From the NCBI GenBank assembly GCA_029259715.1, contig JAJDEP010000019.1:1-64000 (forward strand): DNA of 64,000 bases. Reading direction: 5' to 3'. Position numbers and translations under genes: made by a program. The notes under the pieces were generated by a model, which did no database searches, was not told where the DNA came from, and was given only the letters and a program-made list of their open reading frames with translations. Of this stretch, positions 63,076 to 64,000 are shown piece by piece. The stretch comes from Planctomycetota bacterium. GTDB lineage: Bacteria > Planctomycetota > B15-G4. How positions within the stretch are numbered: the first letter of the stretch is position 1; each line of letters begins with the position of its first letter.

Positions 63076-63735
63076 TCAGCTCTTCATCAGCATCGACCAG
63101 GCGTCGAGACCCACGCGCAGTCGCAGCAACGCGACCTTGCCGAGCAGGGCCATGGCGCCTGTCCCGAGCAGGTAGTGGCTCACCACGAGCGGAAGCAGGT
63201 TCCGATGGCGGCGGAAGTGGGCAGCCCAGAACAGCCCCATAGGAAACGTCAGCGCAACGAGCCAGGGGTTGGGGGCGTGGGCGCTCGCGTAGAGCAGGGC
63301 GCAGCCGACCACGGCCCGGCGGTGGCGCGCGGGCTCGGGGCGGTGGGCGCCGCGGTCATACAGGACGTCGTTGACCATGCCCTGCAGCAGGACCTGCTGG
63401 ACGACGACGGCGAAGATGTAGGCCGGATTGAAGGTCTTCCGCGCAGCCTCCCAGGAGGGCTCGCCCCAGAACCAGCCCGCCACGCCGACAGCACCGAGCA
63501 GCGCGACGGTGAACACGAGCGACGAGCGCCAACCCGCCCCCCGGGTACCGGACGCAAGACCCAGAGCCGTGAGGCCGGGCCGGGCCGAGCGGATCCACGA
63601 CACGAGGCCCGCCACCACCACGAGCGCGAACACTCTCTTGCTCCACGCCCCGAAGCCCACATGCGTGGAGATCAACAGCCAGACCTTCCAGTTGATCGCG
63701 GCGACCCCGAGGAAGACGCAGGCGATCGCGGTCAT
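63076..63735 (-). CDS. CPBP-type membrane protein with degenerate active site
   Basis: This 219-residue polytopic protein has about 5-6 hydrophobic segments. It has the layout of CPBP intramembrane proteases: QQVLLQGMVNDVLYDR in place of EExxxR, LLYASAHAPNPW for the FxxxH motif, and LVVSHYLLG for HxxxN/B. The two catalytic glutamates are Gln here and the last Asn/Asp is missing, so proteolysis is unlikely. The start at 63735 (AAGGA nearby) is preferred because a longer frame from 63885 overlaps the upstream gene. Confidence 0.7.
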   Translation of the reverse strand: MTAIACVFLGVAAINWKVWLLISTHVGFGAWSKRVFALVVVAGLVSWIRSARPGLTALGLASGTRGAGWRSSLVFTVALLGAVGVAGWFWGEPSWEAARKTFNPAYIFAVVVQQVLLQGMVNDVLYDRGAHRPEPARHRRAVVGCALLYASAHAPNPWLVALTFPMGLFWAAHFRRHRNLLPLVVSHYLLGTGAMALLGKVALLRLRVGLDAWSMLMKS

Positions 63736-63835
63736 GCGTTCCTTGGCACCGTCGACCCGCCCTTGCCATCGGAGACGACCTGCGTACCGAGGGATTCGAA
63801 GAGGCTCTGGACCGTATTCATGATCTCCGTTGTCG

Positions 63836-64000
63836 CTAGCGGCGCACGACCCACACGTGATCGGCGGCCGGGAGATCTTCCTCACCGAGCCAGGTCGCGA
63901 CCCGCGGGCCCTGGCGCATGGTCACGACACCGAGGCCTCGCGCTTCGCGGGCCCACTCCACGACGGGGCGGTAGTGCTCGGCGTAATTCTTCCGCGGTCG
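63836..64000 (-). CDS. C-terminal part of an unidentified gene (partial)
   Basis: The last 165 nt hold an open minus-strand frame ending in TAG (63836-63838); the start lies beyond the right edge. The 54 visible residues include NYAEHYRPVVEWAREARGLG and GEEDLPAADHVWVVRR. The pattern is like the soluble C-terminal region of some glycosyltransferase family 39 membrane proteins, but this is too little for an assignment. Confidence 0.6.
   Translation of the reverse strand, partial: RPRKNYAEHYRPVVEWAREARGLGVVTMRQGPRVATWLGEEDLPAADHVWVVRR

Overview
The window is very GC-rich, gene-dense bacterial chromosome, most likely from a member of the Planctomycetota. The main evidence is the 5' end of a 16S rRNA gene at the left edge (1-420, leftward). 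It contains an exact match to the planctomycete primer site PLA40F and an EUB338-IV-like 338 region. A giant GspK-like pseudopilin, atypical fused pilus-assembly proteins and several Planctomycetota-style secreted proteins fit this, but the species cannot be named from the sequence.

Layout. (1) 1-18721 is one long leftward block of core genes. It runs atpZ, an AtpI-like gene, atpBEFHAGDC, aspS, thrS, infC, rpmI, rplT, pheS, pheT, an L,D-transpeptidase and then the 16S gene. The thrS-infC-rpmI-rplT-pheST order is the classical translation operon. infC appears to start at an ACG codon. (2) 18885-21859 holds a coiled-coil lipoprotein (leftward), then ndk, a TPR lipoprotein, rnpA and yidD (rightward). 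(3) 21902-42678 is a leftward cluster of thirteen genes. It encodes a single-span membrane protein, a PilM-PilN/GspL-like fusion, a PilO/GspM-like protein, a TPR protein, pseudopilins of the GspG, H, I and J type, a 1760-residue GspK-like protein, a secreted zinc-ribbon protein, a parvulin, ScpB and a PpiD/SurA-like protein. No GspC, D, E or F gene is in the window. (4) 42781-50529 holds an AtoE-type transporter, a glycoside hydrolase family 2 lipoprotein and modABC. (5) 50612-54157 is a translationally coupled run of ribH, nusB, ftsY and an O-antigen-ligase-like membrane protein. (6) 54289-58549 is a redox and iron region. It has an NsrR-like Rrf2 regulator with a perfect operator palindrome, a single-domain haemoglobin, feoB, feoA behind a Fur-box-like site, and fur. 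(7) 58561-64000 holds purD, a second O-antigen-ligase/TPR protein, a beta-propeller-like lipoprotein, a degenerate CPBP-type membrane protein and the 3' end of an unidentified gene.

How the genes work together. The left block makes ATP synthase, three aminoacyl-tRNA synthetases, an initiation factor and two ribosomal proteins. The central cluster looks like an assembly platform plus a pseudopilus whose tip and minor subunits carry lectin-like (LamG/concanavalin-type) domains; this is the most unusual system seen. The right-hand iron region couples Fe(II) uptake to Fur and places a nitric-oxide-type sensor beside a globin. Adjacent genes very often overlap by ATGA or GTGA, so translational coupling is widespread. 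Classical U-tract terminators are scarce.
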